From assembly GCF_000374005.1 (NCBI RefSeq), contig NZ_KB893157.1:127950-191949 (forward strand): a DNA stretch of 64,000 nucleotides, read 5' to 3'. Positions 1 to 8,939 of this stretch are shown here, one piece after another. This DNA is from Kiloniella laminariae DSM 19542 (GTDB lineage: Bacteria; Pseudomonadota; Alphaproteobacteria; Kiloniellales; Kiloniellaceae). A program made the translations under genes and the position numbers. The notes beneath the pieces are model-generated. The model was given only the letters and a program-made list of their open reading frames with translations. It searched no databases and was not told the origin of the DNA. How positions within the stretch are numbered: position 1 is the first letter of the stretch; each line of letters begins with the position of its first letter.

Positions 1-2724
1 GCGCCGATGAATGAGGACGAGAGCCGCAAAGCGACACTCGATTCCATTCGCGCACTGATGCTGATCCGGGCCTACCGCGTGCGGGGGCATCTGGAAGCCA
101 ATCTTGATCCGCTTGGCCTCAAGCCGATCAATCCCCATCCTGAACTTGATCCTTTGTCGTATGGCTTCCTGGAAGCCGACATGGATCGCCCGATCTTTAT
201 CAATGGCGTGCTGGGGCTGGAAACCGCATCCCTGCGCCAGATCGTTGAACGGGTACGCAAGACCTATTGCGGCAAGATCGGTGTTGAGTTCATGCATATC
301 CAGGAGCCAGAGCAAAAAGCCTGGATCCAGGAACGCATCGAGGGCATCCACAACCGCACAGATTTTACCGTTAAAGGCAAACAGGCGATTCTGGAACGTC
401 TGACCGCGGCGGAAACCTTTGAGCAGTTTCTTGGCAAAAAATATACCGGGACCAAACGTTTTGGTCTGGATGGTGCCGAAACCATGATTCCGGCCCTTGA
501 ACAGATTCTCAAAAGAGGATCTGCACTTGGTCTTGACGAGGTTGTTCTGGGAGTTGCCCACCGTGGTCGCCTGAACATCCTGGCAAACCTGATGGGCAAA
601 CCGTTTCGGGCAATTTTCAACGAGTTCAAGGGCGGGGCCGCCAATCCGGAAGATGTTGGTGGTTCGGGCGATGTGAAATATCATCTGGGGACCTCATCGG
701 ACCGCGAATTTGACGGCAATACCGTGCATCTGTCGCTGACAGCGAACCCTTCCCATCTTGAAGCTGTTGATCCAGTGGTCGTCGGCAAGGTACGGGCCAA
801 GCAAGATCAAAAAGGCGATCATGACTTTACCCGGACCATGGGGCTTTTGCTCCATGGGGATGCTGCTTTCGCCGGGCAGGGGCTTGTACCTGAGACACTG
901 GATCTCTCTGAACTTGAAGGTTATCAGGTCGGGGGCACGATCCACTTTATTGTCAATAACCAGATCGGCTTTACCACTGATCCGGTCGACTCCCGTTCCG
1001 GTCCTTATTGTACGGATGTGGCAAAAGCCATTCAGGCACCTATTATTCACGTTAACGGTGATGATCCTGAAGCTGTCGTGCATGCGGCCCGGATTGCGAT
1101 CGAATTCCGCCAGACCTTCAAAAAAGACATTGTCATCGACATGTTCTGTTATCGCCGCTTTGGCCATAACGAAGGGGATGAGCCGACCTTTACCCAGCCC
1201 CAGATGTACAAGAAGATCGCCCAGCAGAAATCTGTGCGTGAGCTCTATGCCGCAGGTCTTTCTGCTGAAGGTGCGGTTACCCAGTCTGACATTGACGGGA
1301 TGGCCAAAACCTGGTGGGAAAAGCTGGAAGAGGAATTTGAGGCCGCTGAAAGCTATAAGCCAAACAAGGCCGACTGGTTCGGTGGCGTCTGGTCTCATAT
1401 GGGGGCCGCGCGTGGCTATGATGCCCGGCGTGGGAATACCGGTGCCGAGCTTGACCTTCTGAAGGAAGTTGGCAATGCCCTCTGCCGGGTTCCGGAAGGT
1501 TTCAATATCCACCGCAAAATTGCGCGTCAGCTGAAAACCAAACAGAAGATGATCGACAGCGGCGAAGGAATTGATTGGGCCACGGCGGAAGCCTTGGCTT
1601 ATGGGACTCTGGTGGTTGAAGGACATCCTGTGCGTCTTTCCGGTCAGGATTGTAACCGCGGGACCTTCTCACAGCGTCATGCGGCCTGGATCGATCAGAA
1701 AAACGAGGATGAATACAAGCCGCTGAATAACATTCGGCCAAGCCAGGCGCACGCCAAAATCATCAACAGTCCGTTGAGCGAGCTGGCTGTCCTTGGTTTT
1801 GAATATGGCTATTCGCTGGCTGAACCTGATGCACTGGTTCTTTGGGAAGCTCAGTTTGGTGATTTCGTCAACGGCGCGCAGATCATTATTGATCAGTTCA
1901 TTGTTTCGGGTGAATCAAAGTGGCTTCGTATGTGTGGTCTGGTGATGCTGTTGCCGCATGGGTATGAAGGGCAGGGACCAGAGCATTCCTCTGGCCGTGT
2001 AGAACGCTTCTTGCAGTCCTGTGCTGAAGACAATATCCAGGTGGTCAACTGTACCACTCCGGCGAACTATTTCCATGTGTTGCGTCGCCAGATTCACCGC
2101 GGTTTCCGTAAACCGCTGATCGTCATGACGCCAAAGTCGTTGCTGCGTCACAAGGGCTGCGTATCTAATCTTGAAGATATGCTGCCGGGGACATCGTTCC
2201 ACCGGGTTTTGCCTTGTGAAAGCAATGCTTCTGACCCGAGCAAGGTCAAGCAGATCGTCCTTTGTAGCGGCAAGGTATATTACGATTTGCTTGAAGAGCG
2301 GGAAAGCCGGGGCATTGATAACATCAACATTCTCCGGCTGGAACAGCTCTATCCCTTCCCGGCGGAGGCTCTGGCTCAGAGCCTGACAGGCTATGAACAC
2401 TGTGACCTGGTCTGGTGTCAAGAAGAGCCCCGTAATATGGGGGGCTGGTCTTTCGTCTCGACCTTTATCGAAGAGGTGGCCGAAGAGATGGGCTTCAAGA
2501 ACTTCCGGCCACGCTATGCAGGGCGGAAAACGGCGGCATCTCCGGCAACTGGTTCAGCCCGAAAGCATGTTGAACAGCAGGCTGCCCTGCTGGATGATGC
2601 TTTGACCATTGGCAAAAAAGCCATGAGCCGTATCCAGACTCGCAAGGCGGAAGAGCTGGAAGCGCGAAATGCGGCCTCTGCAAAAGTGGAAAGCATGCGT
2701 CCGGTTGCAAAAGCCGGGGAATAA
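1..2724 (+). CDS. sucA: 2-oxoglutarate dehydrogenase E1 component (5' partial)
   Basis: Thiamine-diphosphate-dependent E1 subunit of the 2-oxoglutarate dehydrogenase complex. It decarboxylates 2-oxoglutarate and passes the succinyl group to the lipoyl arm of SucB in the TCA cycle. The reading frame is open at the first base, so the N-terminus lies outside the window; about 907 codons remain of a family length of roughly 930-990. Visible family motifs are VAHRGRLN, a GDAAFAGQG stretch typical of the cofactor domain, HNEGDEP, and in the pyrimidine domain LPHGYEGQGPEHSS. The ATG at base 7 is internal, because the DxxGLK-type segment that follows is well inside the usual protein. sucB follows 110 bases downstream in the same direction, the standard alphaproteobacterial order. 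Confidence 0.96.
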   Translation, partial: APMNEDESRKATLDSIRALMLIRAYRVRGHLEANLDPLGLKPINPHPELDPLSYGFLEADMDRPIFINGVLGLETASLRQIVERVRKTYCGKIGVEFMHIQEPEQKAWIQERIEGIHNRTDFTVKGKQAILERLTAAETFEQFLGKKYTGTKRFGLDGAETMIPALEQILKRGSALGLDEVVLGVAHRGRLNILANLMGKPFRAIFNEFKGGAANPEDVGGSGDVKYHLGTSSDREFDGNTVHLSLTANPSHLEAVDPVVVGKVRAKQDQKGDHDFTRTMGLLLHGDAAFAGQGLVPETLDLSELEGYQVGGTIHFIVNNQIGFTTDPVDSRSGPYCTDVAKAIQAPIIHVNGDDPEAVVHAARIAIEFRQTFKKDIVIDMFCYRRFGHNEGDEPTFTQPQMYKKIAQQKSVRELYAAGLSAEGAVTQSDIDGMAKTWWEKLEEEFEAAESYKPNKADWFGGVWSHMGAARGYDARRGNTGAELDLLKEVGNALCRVPEGFNIHRKIARQLKTKQKMIDSGEGIDWATAEALAYGTLVVEGHPVRLSGQDCNRGTFSQRHAAWIDQKNEDEYKPLNNIRPSQAHAKIINSPLSELAVLGFEYGYSLAEPDALVLWEAQFGDFVNGAQIIIDQFIVSGESKWLRMCGLVMLLPHGYEGQGPEHSSGRVERFLQSCAEDNIQVVNCTTPANYFHVLRRQIHRGFRKPLIVMTPKSLLRHKGCVSNLEDMLPGTSFHRVLPCESNASDPSKVKQIVLCSGKVYYDLLEERESRGIDNINILRLEQLYPFPAEALAQSLTGYEHCDLVWCQEEPRNMGGWSFVSTFIEEVAEEMGFKNFRPRYAGRKTAASPATGSARKHVEQQAALLDDALTIGKKAMSRIQTRKAEELEARNAASAKVESMRPVAKAGE

Positions 2725-2834
2725 TATCTGGGGTGATCCGGTTCCGGGTCACCCTTTCTCGACGCGGGATGGTTCATAACAGGACCGTTCACACCTGAAC
2801 ATGATCAGATAATAAAGATAAATAGAGAACAAAA

Positions 2835-4526
2835 ATGGCCACCGAAATTGTAGTTCCGGTTCTAGGGGAATCTGTCAGCGAGGCAACCGTTGCAAAATGG
2901 TTGAAACAACCGGGTGATGCTGTTGCCCTGGATGAGGCGATTGTGGAGCTGGAAACCGACAAGGTTACGCTTGAGGTCAATGCTGCTGCTGCTGGCGTGC
3001 TTGAAGCGATTGCTGCCAATGAAGGCGATGACGTTCAGGTCGGCGCAGTACTGGGGACGATCGCTGCTGGCGGTGCGGAAGCCGCTCCAGCTGAAGCAAC
3101 GGCCAAGGCTGCTCCGGCAAAAGCCCCGGCTGAAGACAAGGTTGTGGAAGATGCGCCTGCTGTGGCACCCGTCGCCAGCAAGGCCGGGGAATCCGGTGGG
3201 GCTCCGGTTGATATTCCGGTGCCGACGCTTGGCGAGTCTGTGACCGAGGCAACAGTTGCCCAATGGATGAAAAAAGTTGGTGACAGCGTTGCTCTGGATG
3301 AAGCGATCTGTGAGCTGGAAACCGACAAGGTCACCCTTGAAGTCAATGCACCTGCTGCGGGTGTACTCACCTCCATTGCGGCAGAGGCCGGGTCCGACGT
3401 CGGTGTCGGTGCTGTTCTTGGTGTGATTACGCCGGGCGGAAGCGGGGCAGCTGCTCCGGCTCCTGCAGCAAAAGCGGCGACTGCCGCGGCTGCGCCAGCT
3501 CCTGTCAAGGCAACTCCTGCCGGAGAAGGACTGGACCCGACCAAGATCAAGGGATCTGGCGTTGGCGGCAAGGTAAGTGCCTCTGATCTGCAGGCATTTC
3601 TTGAGGCCAGTACGGCTTCAGCTGCCATGACCCTGCCGCCTTCTGTTGCCAAATTGATTGCGGAAAACAATCTCAATCCGCACCGGATCAAGGGAACAGG
3701 TAAAGATGGCGCCCTGACCAAGGGGGATGTGCTTGAGTCTCTGAAAAACCCGCCAGCAGCTCCTGCAGCAGTCCCGACTGTCGCGACTTCTTCAGCTGTG
3801 GCGGCTGGACCAGCTGCAGCATCCACGCCGCGGGAGAGCCGTGAGCGGATGTCGAAAATGCGCAAGACAATCTCGCGTCGTTTGAAAGAAGCCCAGAATA
3901 CGGCGGCGATGCTGACGACCTTTAACGAGATCGATATGTCAGCGGTGATGGCGACCCGCAAGCAGTACAAGGATGATTTCGAGAAGAAACACTCTGTCAG
4001 ACTTGGTTTCAATAGCTTTTTTGCCAAGGCTGTTGTCGAGGCTTTGAAAGACGTTCCTGCCGTAAACGCACGTATCGACGGCGAAGACATTGTCTATAAC
4101 AATTTCTTTGACATCGGTATGGCAGTTTCTACCCCTTCCGGCCTGATGGTTCCGGTTATCCGAGATTGCGACAAGAAGAATTTTGCCGAAATCGAAGGTA
4201 GCCTGGGTGAGCTGGCGAAAAAGGGCCGGGATGGCAAACTGAGTATGGATGACATGTCCGGGGGCAGCTTCACCATTACCAACGGCGGGGTTTTTGGATC
4301 GCTACTTTCGACACCGATCCTCAACATGCCCCAGGCTGCTATTCTCGGCCTGCACAAGATTGAAGAACGTCCTATTGCGGAAAATGGCCAGGTTGTTATC
4401 CGGCCGATGATGTATGTGGCCCTGAGTTACGACCATCGCCTGATCGACGGGCGTGAGGCGGTAACCTTCCTCGTGCGGATCAAGGAATGTCTGGAAGATC
4501 CTCAGCGGATGCTGCTGAATATGTAA
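2835..4526 (+). CDS. sucB: Dihydrolipoyl succinyltransferase E2 with two lipoyl domains
   Basis: E2 core of the 2-oxoglutarate dehydrogenase complex, transferring succinyl from lipoamide to CoA. Domains in order: lipoyl domain 1 (residues about 2-76, lysine 43 in ETDKV), an Ala/Pro-rich linker, lipoyl domain 2 (about 125-198, lysine 165 in ETDKV), a second Ala/Pro linker, a partial E3-binding-like segment (about 231-258), a complete peripheral subunit-binding domain (about 267-304), and the catalytic acyltransferase domain (about 335-563). The active-site motif DHRLIDG gives His534 and Asp538. At 563 residues it is much longer than the roughly 400-420 residues of single-lipoyl SucB. The match of catalytic domain and neighbours to SucB is clear, although a multi-lipoyl layout is more typical of pyruvate dehydrogenase E2. 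A strong terminator follows at 4552-4587. Confidence 0.95.
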   Translation: MATEIVVPVLGESVSEATVAKWLKQPGDAVALDEAIVELETDKVTLEVNAAAAGVLEAIAANEGDDVQVGAVLGTIAAGGAEAAPAEATAKAAPAKAPAEDKVVEDAPAVAPVASKAGESGGAPVDIPVPTLGESVTEATVAQWMKKVGDSVALDEAICELETDKVTLEVNAPAAGVLTSIAAEAGSDVGVGAVLGVITPGGSGAAAPAPAAKAATAAAAPAPVKATPAGEGLDPTKIKGSGVGGKVSASDLQAFLEASTASAAMTLPPSVAKLIAENNLNPHRIKGTGKDGALTKGDVLESLKNPPAAPAAVPTVATSSAVAAGPAAASTPRESRERMSKMRKTISRRLKEAQNTAAMLTTFNEIDMSAVMATRKQYKDDFEKKHSVRLGFNSFFAKAVVEALKDVPAVNARIDGEDIVYNNFFDIGMAVSTPSGLMVPVIRDCDKKNFAEIEGSLGELAKKGRDGKLSMDDMSGGSFTITNGGVFGSLLSTPILNMPQAAILGLHKIEERPIAENGQVVIRPMMYVALSYDHRLIDGREAVTFLVRIKECLEDPQRMLLNM

Positions 4527-4551
4527 GTCAGTCCGGCTGAATATGTGATGG

Positions 4552-4587
4552 AAAAGGGAGGCCTGTGGAAACCAGTCCTCCCTTTTT
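4552..4587 (+). terminator. Intrinsic terminator after sucB
   Basis: A perfect 10-bp inverted repeat, AAAAGGGAGG / CCTCCCTTTT, with a 15-base loop, runs directly into a T tract. It lies 25 bases after the sucB stop and should end the sucA-sucB transcript, so lpdA probably has its own promoter. Confidence 0.9.
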
Positions 4588-4722
4588 ATTGGAAAGTAAT
4601 GCTTTCATTTGGCGCTTTTGCGGTTTCCATCTAAAATATACTGCGGGTAAAAAATAACAGGACAAACGGCCTCTGATTATAGAGGCCTGTTCCTTACACA
4701 GTTTCGGAGATGGGGAAGCGGC

Positions 4723-5085
4723 ATGGATGAGGTATCTTTAAACTTTGATCACCTGATTGATCGGAGCGGTCATGCCGAATATGAACTCAATCTGACCGGA
4801 CTGGATCTGGCGCATACTCTTGAATCTGTCCGGCGAATGATTGACCGGCAACGCCGACGACGTGGTACCCGCAGTGTGTTGATCCGGCTTGATCCTCCCG
4901 TTCCAGGGCAGGGAGAGACATTGTTTCGCCCCGTCGGCCAACATCTGGTCGAACTGTTGAAACAGGGACTGATTGCAAAGGTTAAGCCTTATGCTGATCA
5001 GGAATGTACCGGTTTTGTAATCCATCTGCCCTCAGGCAAGGCCACGGATGAAGAGACGGATCCCGAAGAGCTAACCACGCATTGA
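4723..5085 (+). CDS. Small Smr-like hypothetical protein
   Basis: A 120-residue soluble protein with a plausible ribosome site (GGGGAAG) just upstream of the ATG. I do not recognise a named family with certainty. The order of elements resembles the Smr domain of MutS2-type proteins: an initial strand ending in a LxxTGL segment, a helix, a strand SVLIRL, a glycine turn GQGETLF, a helix, and a final strand GFVIHLP. The diagnostic Smr motifs (LDLHG and HGxG) are absent or degraded, so nuclease activity should not be assumed. A run of basic residues (RQRRRRGTR, about 43-51) could bind nucleic acid; that is inference. It sits alone between the sucB terminator and the convergent XRE-cupin gene. Confidence 0.6.
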   Translation: MDEVSLNFDHLIDRSGHAEYELNLTGLDLAHTLESVRRMIDRQRRRRGTRSVLIRLDPPVPGQGETLFRPVGQHLVELLKQGLIAKVKPYADQECTGFVIHLPSGKATDEETDPEELTTH

Positions 5086-5150
5086 AGCTGGTGGCGGGCT
5101 GCCCGATGGTGCGTTGAGCAAACGTTTATGGGTTAATCTGGGGCGAAGGA

Positions 5151-5783
5151 CTAATGGGCGTTCGGGGTTGAAATCCAGATAATGACGGCGTCTTCGGGGC
5201 TGGTGGAAACACAGGCATGCCCCATGCCACTGTCATAATAAAGGCTGTCTCCGGCTGAAAGGCTGACGGGTTCGTAAAACTCGGAATAGAAAGTCAGCAT
5301 TCCTTCGAGCACGTAGAGAAACTCTTCCCCATTGTGGCGCACCAGTTCACTGAACTCGGCAATGTCTCTGGCTCGGATCACGCTTTTGAAGGGAATCATG
5401 CGTTTGTTGCTAATCTCGGTACAAAGCAGTTCATGTTCATAGGTTGCGGTCGGGTGTGGCGCGCCTTCTCCAGCGCGTGTCAGGGCACGTCGGCCAATGT
5501 TCTGAACCAGATTGCTTTTGGTAAAGAGCTGGGGGATATCAATTTCAAGTCCCCTGACCAGTTTCTGGACAACATCAAAGGTTGGCGACATCTGGTCGTT
5601 TTCGATTTTGGACAGAGTTGAACGAGCAAGGCCTGTCCTGCGGGAGGCCTCTTCCAGGGTCCAGTCGCGCTGTTTGCGGAATTGTCTGAGACGCATGCCG
5701 AGCTTGAGCGGTTCCAGACTTTGTTCAGCACCAGAAATGGTCGCTTTGGCAGTGACACCTGCTGTCGGATTTTTGCTGTTCAT
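5151..5783 (-). CDS. XRE-family regulator with C-terminal cupin domain
   Basis: A transcriptional regulator of 210 residues. Residues about 27-85 form a Cro/CI-type helix-turn-helix (LRQFRKQRDWTLEEASRRTG followed by STLSKIENDQMSPTF). The C-terminal half (about 130-207) is a cupin_2 barrel, with the HNGEEFLYVLEG segment and the GDSLYYDSGMGH segment carrying the usual Glu and His residues. Regulators of this architecture (PuuR-like) usually sense a small metabolite in the cupin and control amine, amino-acid or sulfur metabolism; the ligand here cannot be read from sequence. It is transcribed away from lpdA and converges on the Smr-like gene. A palindrome about 54 bases upstream of its start may be its own operator. 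Confidence 0.9.
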   Translation of the reverse strand: MNSKNPTAGVTAKATISGAEQSLEPLKLGMRLRQFRKQRDWTLEEASRRTGLARSTLSKIENDQMSPTFDVVQKLVRGLEIDIPQLFTKSNLVQNIGRRALTRAGEGAPHPTATYEHELLCTEISNKRMIPFKSVIRARDIAEFSELVRHNGEEFLYVLEGMLTFYSEFYEPVSLSAGDSLYYDSGMGHACVSTSPEDAVIIWISTPNAH

Positions 5784-6086
5784 CCCCTGCTCCGTTATTG
5801 AGGCTTATTTATCTGACCGGGACGTCATTTTTTTATTTTCCTTAGGAAATAAGTTTCCGATAAGAAATATTTGATTGCCATTGGAATATTAGCTAATCTT
5901 GACCTGTTTGTGAATTGTTATGTTACCGCTCGTTTTTCTTGTTTTTTCTCGCTTCAAGACTAGGTCCGTCAGGTTTCCTATGCTATCCAGATTGCTTCAA
6001 TCAAATAGCTCATTGCCGACCAGTCATTAGCATGAAACGTCACGGCGGTGGGATTGGTCCCTTGGACACTGAAAGGATCTTTGAAA
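5784..6086. promoter_or_regulatory. Divergent intergenic region, XRE-cupin / lpdA
   Basis: About 300 bases without a gene between the divergent XRE-cupin gene and lpdA. It holds an AT-rich stretch with the palindrome TTTCCT-T-AGGAAA at 5837-5849, a weaker related site TTTCC-N5-GAAA at 5854-5867, and the 10-bp palindrome ATTAGCTAAT at 5888-5897. I could not fix a convincing -35/-10 pair for either gene. Confidence 0.45.
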
Positions 6087-7493
6087 ATGAGTGAGGCTCT
6101 CTACGATCTGGTTATCATCGGGGGTGGTCCGGGTGGTTACGTCGCGGCAATCCGCGCAGCTCAGTTGGGACTCAAAACGGCCTGTGTTGAAGGACGGGGA
6201 ACTTTAGGGGGCACCTGTCTCAATGTAGGTTGCATGCCGTCCAAGGCACTGTTGCAGTCGTCTGAAAAATTCGTGGATGCCAGCAAGCATTTTGCTGCGC
6301 ATGGCATCAAGGCTGATGTCAAACTTGATCTGGATACGATGCTTGCCCGCAAGGACAAGGTGGTCGATGACCTGACCAAAGGTGTCGAGTTTCTGCTCAA
6401 GAAAAACAAAGTTGATTACATCAAGGGTTGGGGCGCCATTCCCAAAGCAGGTGAAGTCCTGGTTAAAGGTGAAGGCGGCGAACAGACTCTCAAAACCAAG
6501 AATATCCTGATCGCTACCGGGTCCGAATCTACGCCTTTGCCGGGTATCGAAACTGATGAAAAACAGATCGTTACCTCTACCGGTGCGCTGTCCTTCAAGA
6601 AAGTGCCGGAGCATCTTGTGGTCATCGGTGCCGGAGTCATTGGGCTTGAGCTTGGCTCTGTCTGGTCGCGTCTTGGTGCGACAGTGACCGTTGTCGAGTT
6701 CCTTGACCGGGTGTTGCCCGGTATGGACGGCGAAACGGCCAAACTTGCGCAGCGTGTGCTGACGAAACAGGGCCTGAAGTTCAAGCTGGGTATGAAGGTC
6801 ACCGGAGCTGCCAAAGCCAAAGTAAAAGGCAAGGTTACACTGACCATGGAATCAGTGAAAAAGGGCACCAGTGAAGAACTGGAAGTTGATGCCGTTCTGG
6901 TTTCCATCGGACGACGGGCCTATACCAAAGGTCTGGGACTGGAAGAGCTGGGCGTGACAATGGAACGCGGCGTTATCCAGGTGGATGCGCAGTTCCAGAC
7001 ATCCGTTCCAGGCATTTATGCCATTGGTGACTGTGTGCCTGGTCCAATGCTGGCGCACAAGGCCGAAGAAGACGGTGTGGCCTGTGTTGAAACACTTGCC
7101 GGGCAGAAGGGGCATGTAAACTATGCTCTGGTTCCCGGTGTGGTCTATACCCATCCGGAAATCGCCTGTGTTGGAAAAAGCGAAGAGGCACTCAAGGAAG
7201 CTGGTGTTGATTACAAGGTTGGCAAGTTTCCTTTCAGTGCGAACAGTCGTGCCCGCGCTATGGGGGAGTCAGACGGTCAGGTCAAGATTCTGTCTGATGC
7301 CACATCCGACAAGGTTCTCGGGGTTCATATCATTGGCCCGGCAGCCGGAGAGCTGCTTTCAGAAGCTGTGGCGGTGATGGAATTTGGCGGTTCGGCGGAA
7401 GATATCGCACGGACCTGTCATTCGCATCCCGGCCTGAGTGAAGCGGTCAAGGAAGCGGCAATGGCTGTTGCAGGACGCGCTATTCATATGTAG
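6087..7493 (+). CDS. lpdA: Dihydrolipoyl dehydrogenase E3
   Basis: FAD-dependent E3 subunit that reoxidises dihydrolipoamide on SucB (and usually on the pyruvate and glycine-cleavage complexes) with NAD+. The ATG at 6087 is chosen over an in-frame ATG at 6048 because GAAAGGA at 6071-6077 is correctly spaced and the protein then begins [18 protein letters not shown], the normal family start. Features: N-terminal FAD dinucleotide fold GGGPGG, redox-active disulfide [13 protein letters not shown] (Cys44, Cys49), NAD fold [12 protein letters not shown], second FAD motif [17 protein letters not shown], and a C-terminal dimerisation domain with the His-Glu dyad in HSHPGLSE (about His447 and Glu452). 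Length 468 matches the family. Confidence 0.97.
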   Translation: MSEALYDLVIIGGGPGGYVAAIRAAQLGLKTACVEGRGTLGGTCLNVGCMPSKALLQSSEKFVDASKHFAAHGIKADVKLDLDTMLARKDKVVDDLTKGVEFLLKKNKVDYIKGWGAIPKAGEVLVKGEGGEQTLKTKNILIATGSESTPLPGIETDEKQIVTSTGALSFKKVPEHLVVIGAGVIGLELGSVWSRLGATVTVVEFLDRVLPGMDGETAKLAQRVLTKQGLKFKLGMKVTGAAKAKVKGKVTLTMESVKKGTSEELEVDAVLVSIGRRAYTKGLGLEELGVTMERGVIQVDAQFQTSVPGIYAIGDCVPGPMLAHKAEEDGVACVETLAGQKGHVNYALVPGVVYTHPEIACVGKSEEALKEAGVDYKVGKFPFSANSRARAMGESDGQVKILSDATSDKVLGVHIIGPAAGELLSEAVAVMEFGGSAEDIARTCHSHPGLSEAVKEAAMAVAGRAIHM

Positions 7494-7518
7494 GGCTGTG
7501 TTTCAGCTGATTTATTGG

Positions 7519-7548
7519 AAAAGGAGCAGTCGCAGGGCTGCTCCTTTT
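7519..7548 (+). terminator. Intrinsic terminator after lpdA
   Basis: Inverted repeat AAAAGGAGCAG / CTGCTCCTTTT, 11 bp perfect, with an 8-base loop, 25 bases after the lpdA stop. The right arm ends in a short T run. Confidence 0.85.
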
Positions 7549-7672
7549 GCTGTTTTCGCAGCAGGAGATTGAGAGAAGTCTGGTTGATCCGGGGAATTTA
7601 GCACTGGCCCCCCTGTCCGGCTGACGGGTAAGATCACCGCGCGAGAGGTGACTTCAGTAACGGGAATGGTGA

Positions 7673-8935
7673 ATGGCATTTGATGGCGAGACTGGCAGGG
7701 GAGCAACGGGCCGAGGTGCCGTGCTGCTGATTGCCGTTATGTGTTTGTCGCAGGTGCTGGGGATGCTGGATAATGCAACCTTCTCGGCTCTGATCGTCCT
7801 TTTTCAAAAACAGTGGGCTTTGAACAATACCGAAATCGGCTGGATCAGTGGAATTTATTACGGGGGCTATGCGGCAGCGGTTCCTTTCCTCGTGGCTTTG
7901 ACCGATCGTGAAGACGCCCGGCGAATCTATCTCTTCTGTATGGCTCTGGGGGGCTTTGCCGCGGTTGGTTTCGCCTGGTTCGCCGAAGGCTTCTGGTCGG
8001 CCATGGCCTTCAGATTATTTGCCGGGGTCAGTCTGGCGGGAACCTATATGGTCGGGCTGAAGCTTCTGACGGATCTCATCGCAGAGAAAAAACAACAAAG
8101 CCGTGCGGTGGCCTATTACACCGCACATTTTGCCATAGGCACGGGCGTTTCGGTTTTTGTCGCTGGTGAAGTCTGGCAACTCTGGGGGTGGCAATGGTCG
8201 TTTCTGGTCGCCGGTATTGGCAGTTTCTTTGCTTGGATCGTGGTTTTGCTGTTTGTTGCGCAGGGGCACAAACCCTCGCATCATATTCCGCTTCGCCAGC
8301 TGGTGGATTTTCGCCCGGTAATCACCAACAAGCCTGCCCTGGGATACATTCTGGCCTATGCCGCCCATCTGTGGGAGCTCTTTGCCCTGCGGGCCTGGCT
8401 GGTTGCCTTTTTTGTTTTCTCGCTCTCCTTACAACCAGATACCGCTTTTGACTGGAGCCCGACCCAGATTGCTTCATGGGTTTTCCTGCTGGGATTGCCC
8501 GCAAGTGTCATCGGCAATGAATTCTCGGTCCGCTTTGGCCGCAGGCGTCTGTTGACGCTGGTGATGGGGGTTTCAGCTCTTGTTGGCTTTACCATCGGCT
8601 TTACCGCGAGTTTGCCGTTTGTCGTGGTGATCGCTGCCTTTACCGTTTACGGCATCACTGCAACGGCTGATTCCTCTTCGCTGACATCCGGTGTAGTGGC
8701 TAACTCCGATCCGGCGCGCAAGGGGGCAACCATGGCGTTGCAGTCGCTGGCAGGCTTTGCTGCCGGATCACTGTCGCCGATTGTCTTCGGGGCAGTTCTC
8801 GATCTGGCTGGCGGGGCAGAAAACACCCTGGCCTGGGTGGCGGCCTTTTCGACCATGGGGCTGGGGGTGTTGCTGGGGCCGATTTTTATCCGTTACCTCG
8901 GGCGGACAGTTCCGCTTTCGCAAGGGAAGAACTGA
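7673..8935 (+). CDS. MFS transporter
   Basis: A 420-residue inner-membrane protein with about 12 hydrophobic segments and the major facilitator layout. The start is preceded by GGGAATGG. Segment TM2 is followed by a VALTDREDARR loop resembling the MFS motif A between TM2 and TM3, and a second RFGRRRL loop follows the equivalent TM in the C-terminal half. Substrate cannot be assigned. It stands alone after the lpdA terminator and its stop is only 4 bases from the end of the convergent xerC, so both genes share a very short 3' boundary with no room for a separate terminator. Confidence 0.88.
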   Translation: MAFDGETGRGATGRGAVLLIAVMCLSQVLGMLDNATFSALIVLFQKQWALNNTEIGWISGIYYGGYAAAVPFLVALTDREDARRIYLFCMALGGFAAVGFAWFAEGFWSAMAFRLFAGVSLAGTYMVGLKLLTDLIAEKKQQSRAVAYYTAHFAIGTGVSVFVAGEVWQLWGWQWSFLVAGIGSFFAWIVVLLFVAQGHKPSHHIPLRQLVDFRPVITNKPALGYILAYAAHLWELFALRAWLVAFFVFSLSLQPDTAFDWSPTQIASWVFLLGLPASVIGNEFSVRFGRRRLLTLVMGVSALVGFTIGFTASLPFVVVIAAFTVYGITATADSSSLTSGVVANSDPARKGATMALQSLAGFAAGSLSPIVFGAVLDLAGGAENTLAWVAAFSTMGLGVLLGPIFIRYLGRTVPLSQGKN

Positions 8936-8939
8936 GTAT

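Noticed and set aside
694-1626. Long open frame antisense to sucA
   Set aside because: It is fully inside the sucA coding region, has no ribosome site and no recognisable domain; it follows from the codon bias of sucA.
3035-4090. 351-codon open frame antisense to sucB
   Set aside because: Ser/Ala-rich composition mirrors the Ala/Pro linkers of sucB. No family resemblance; shadow frame.
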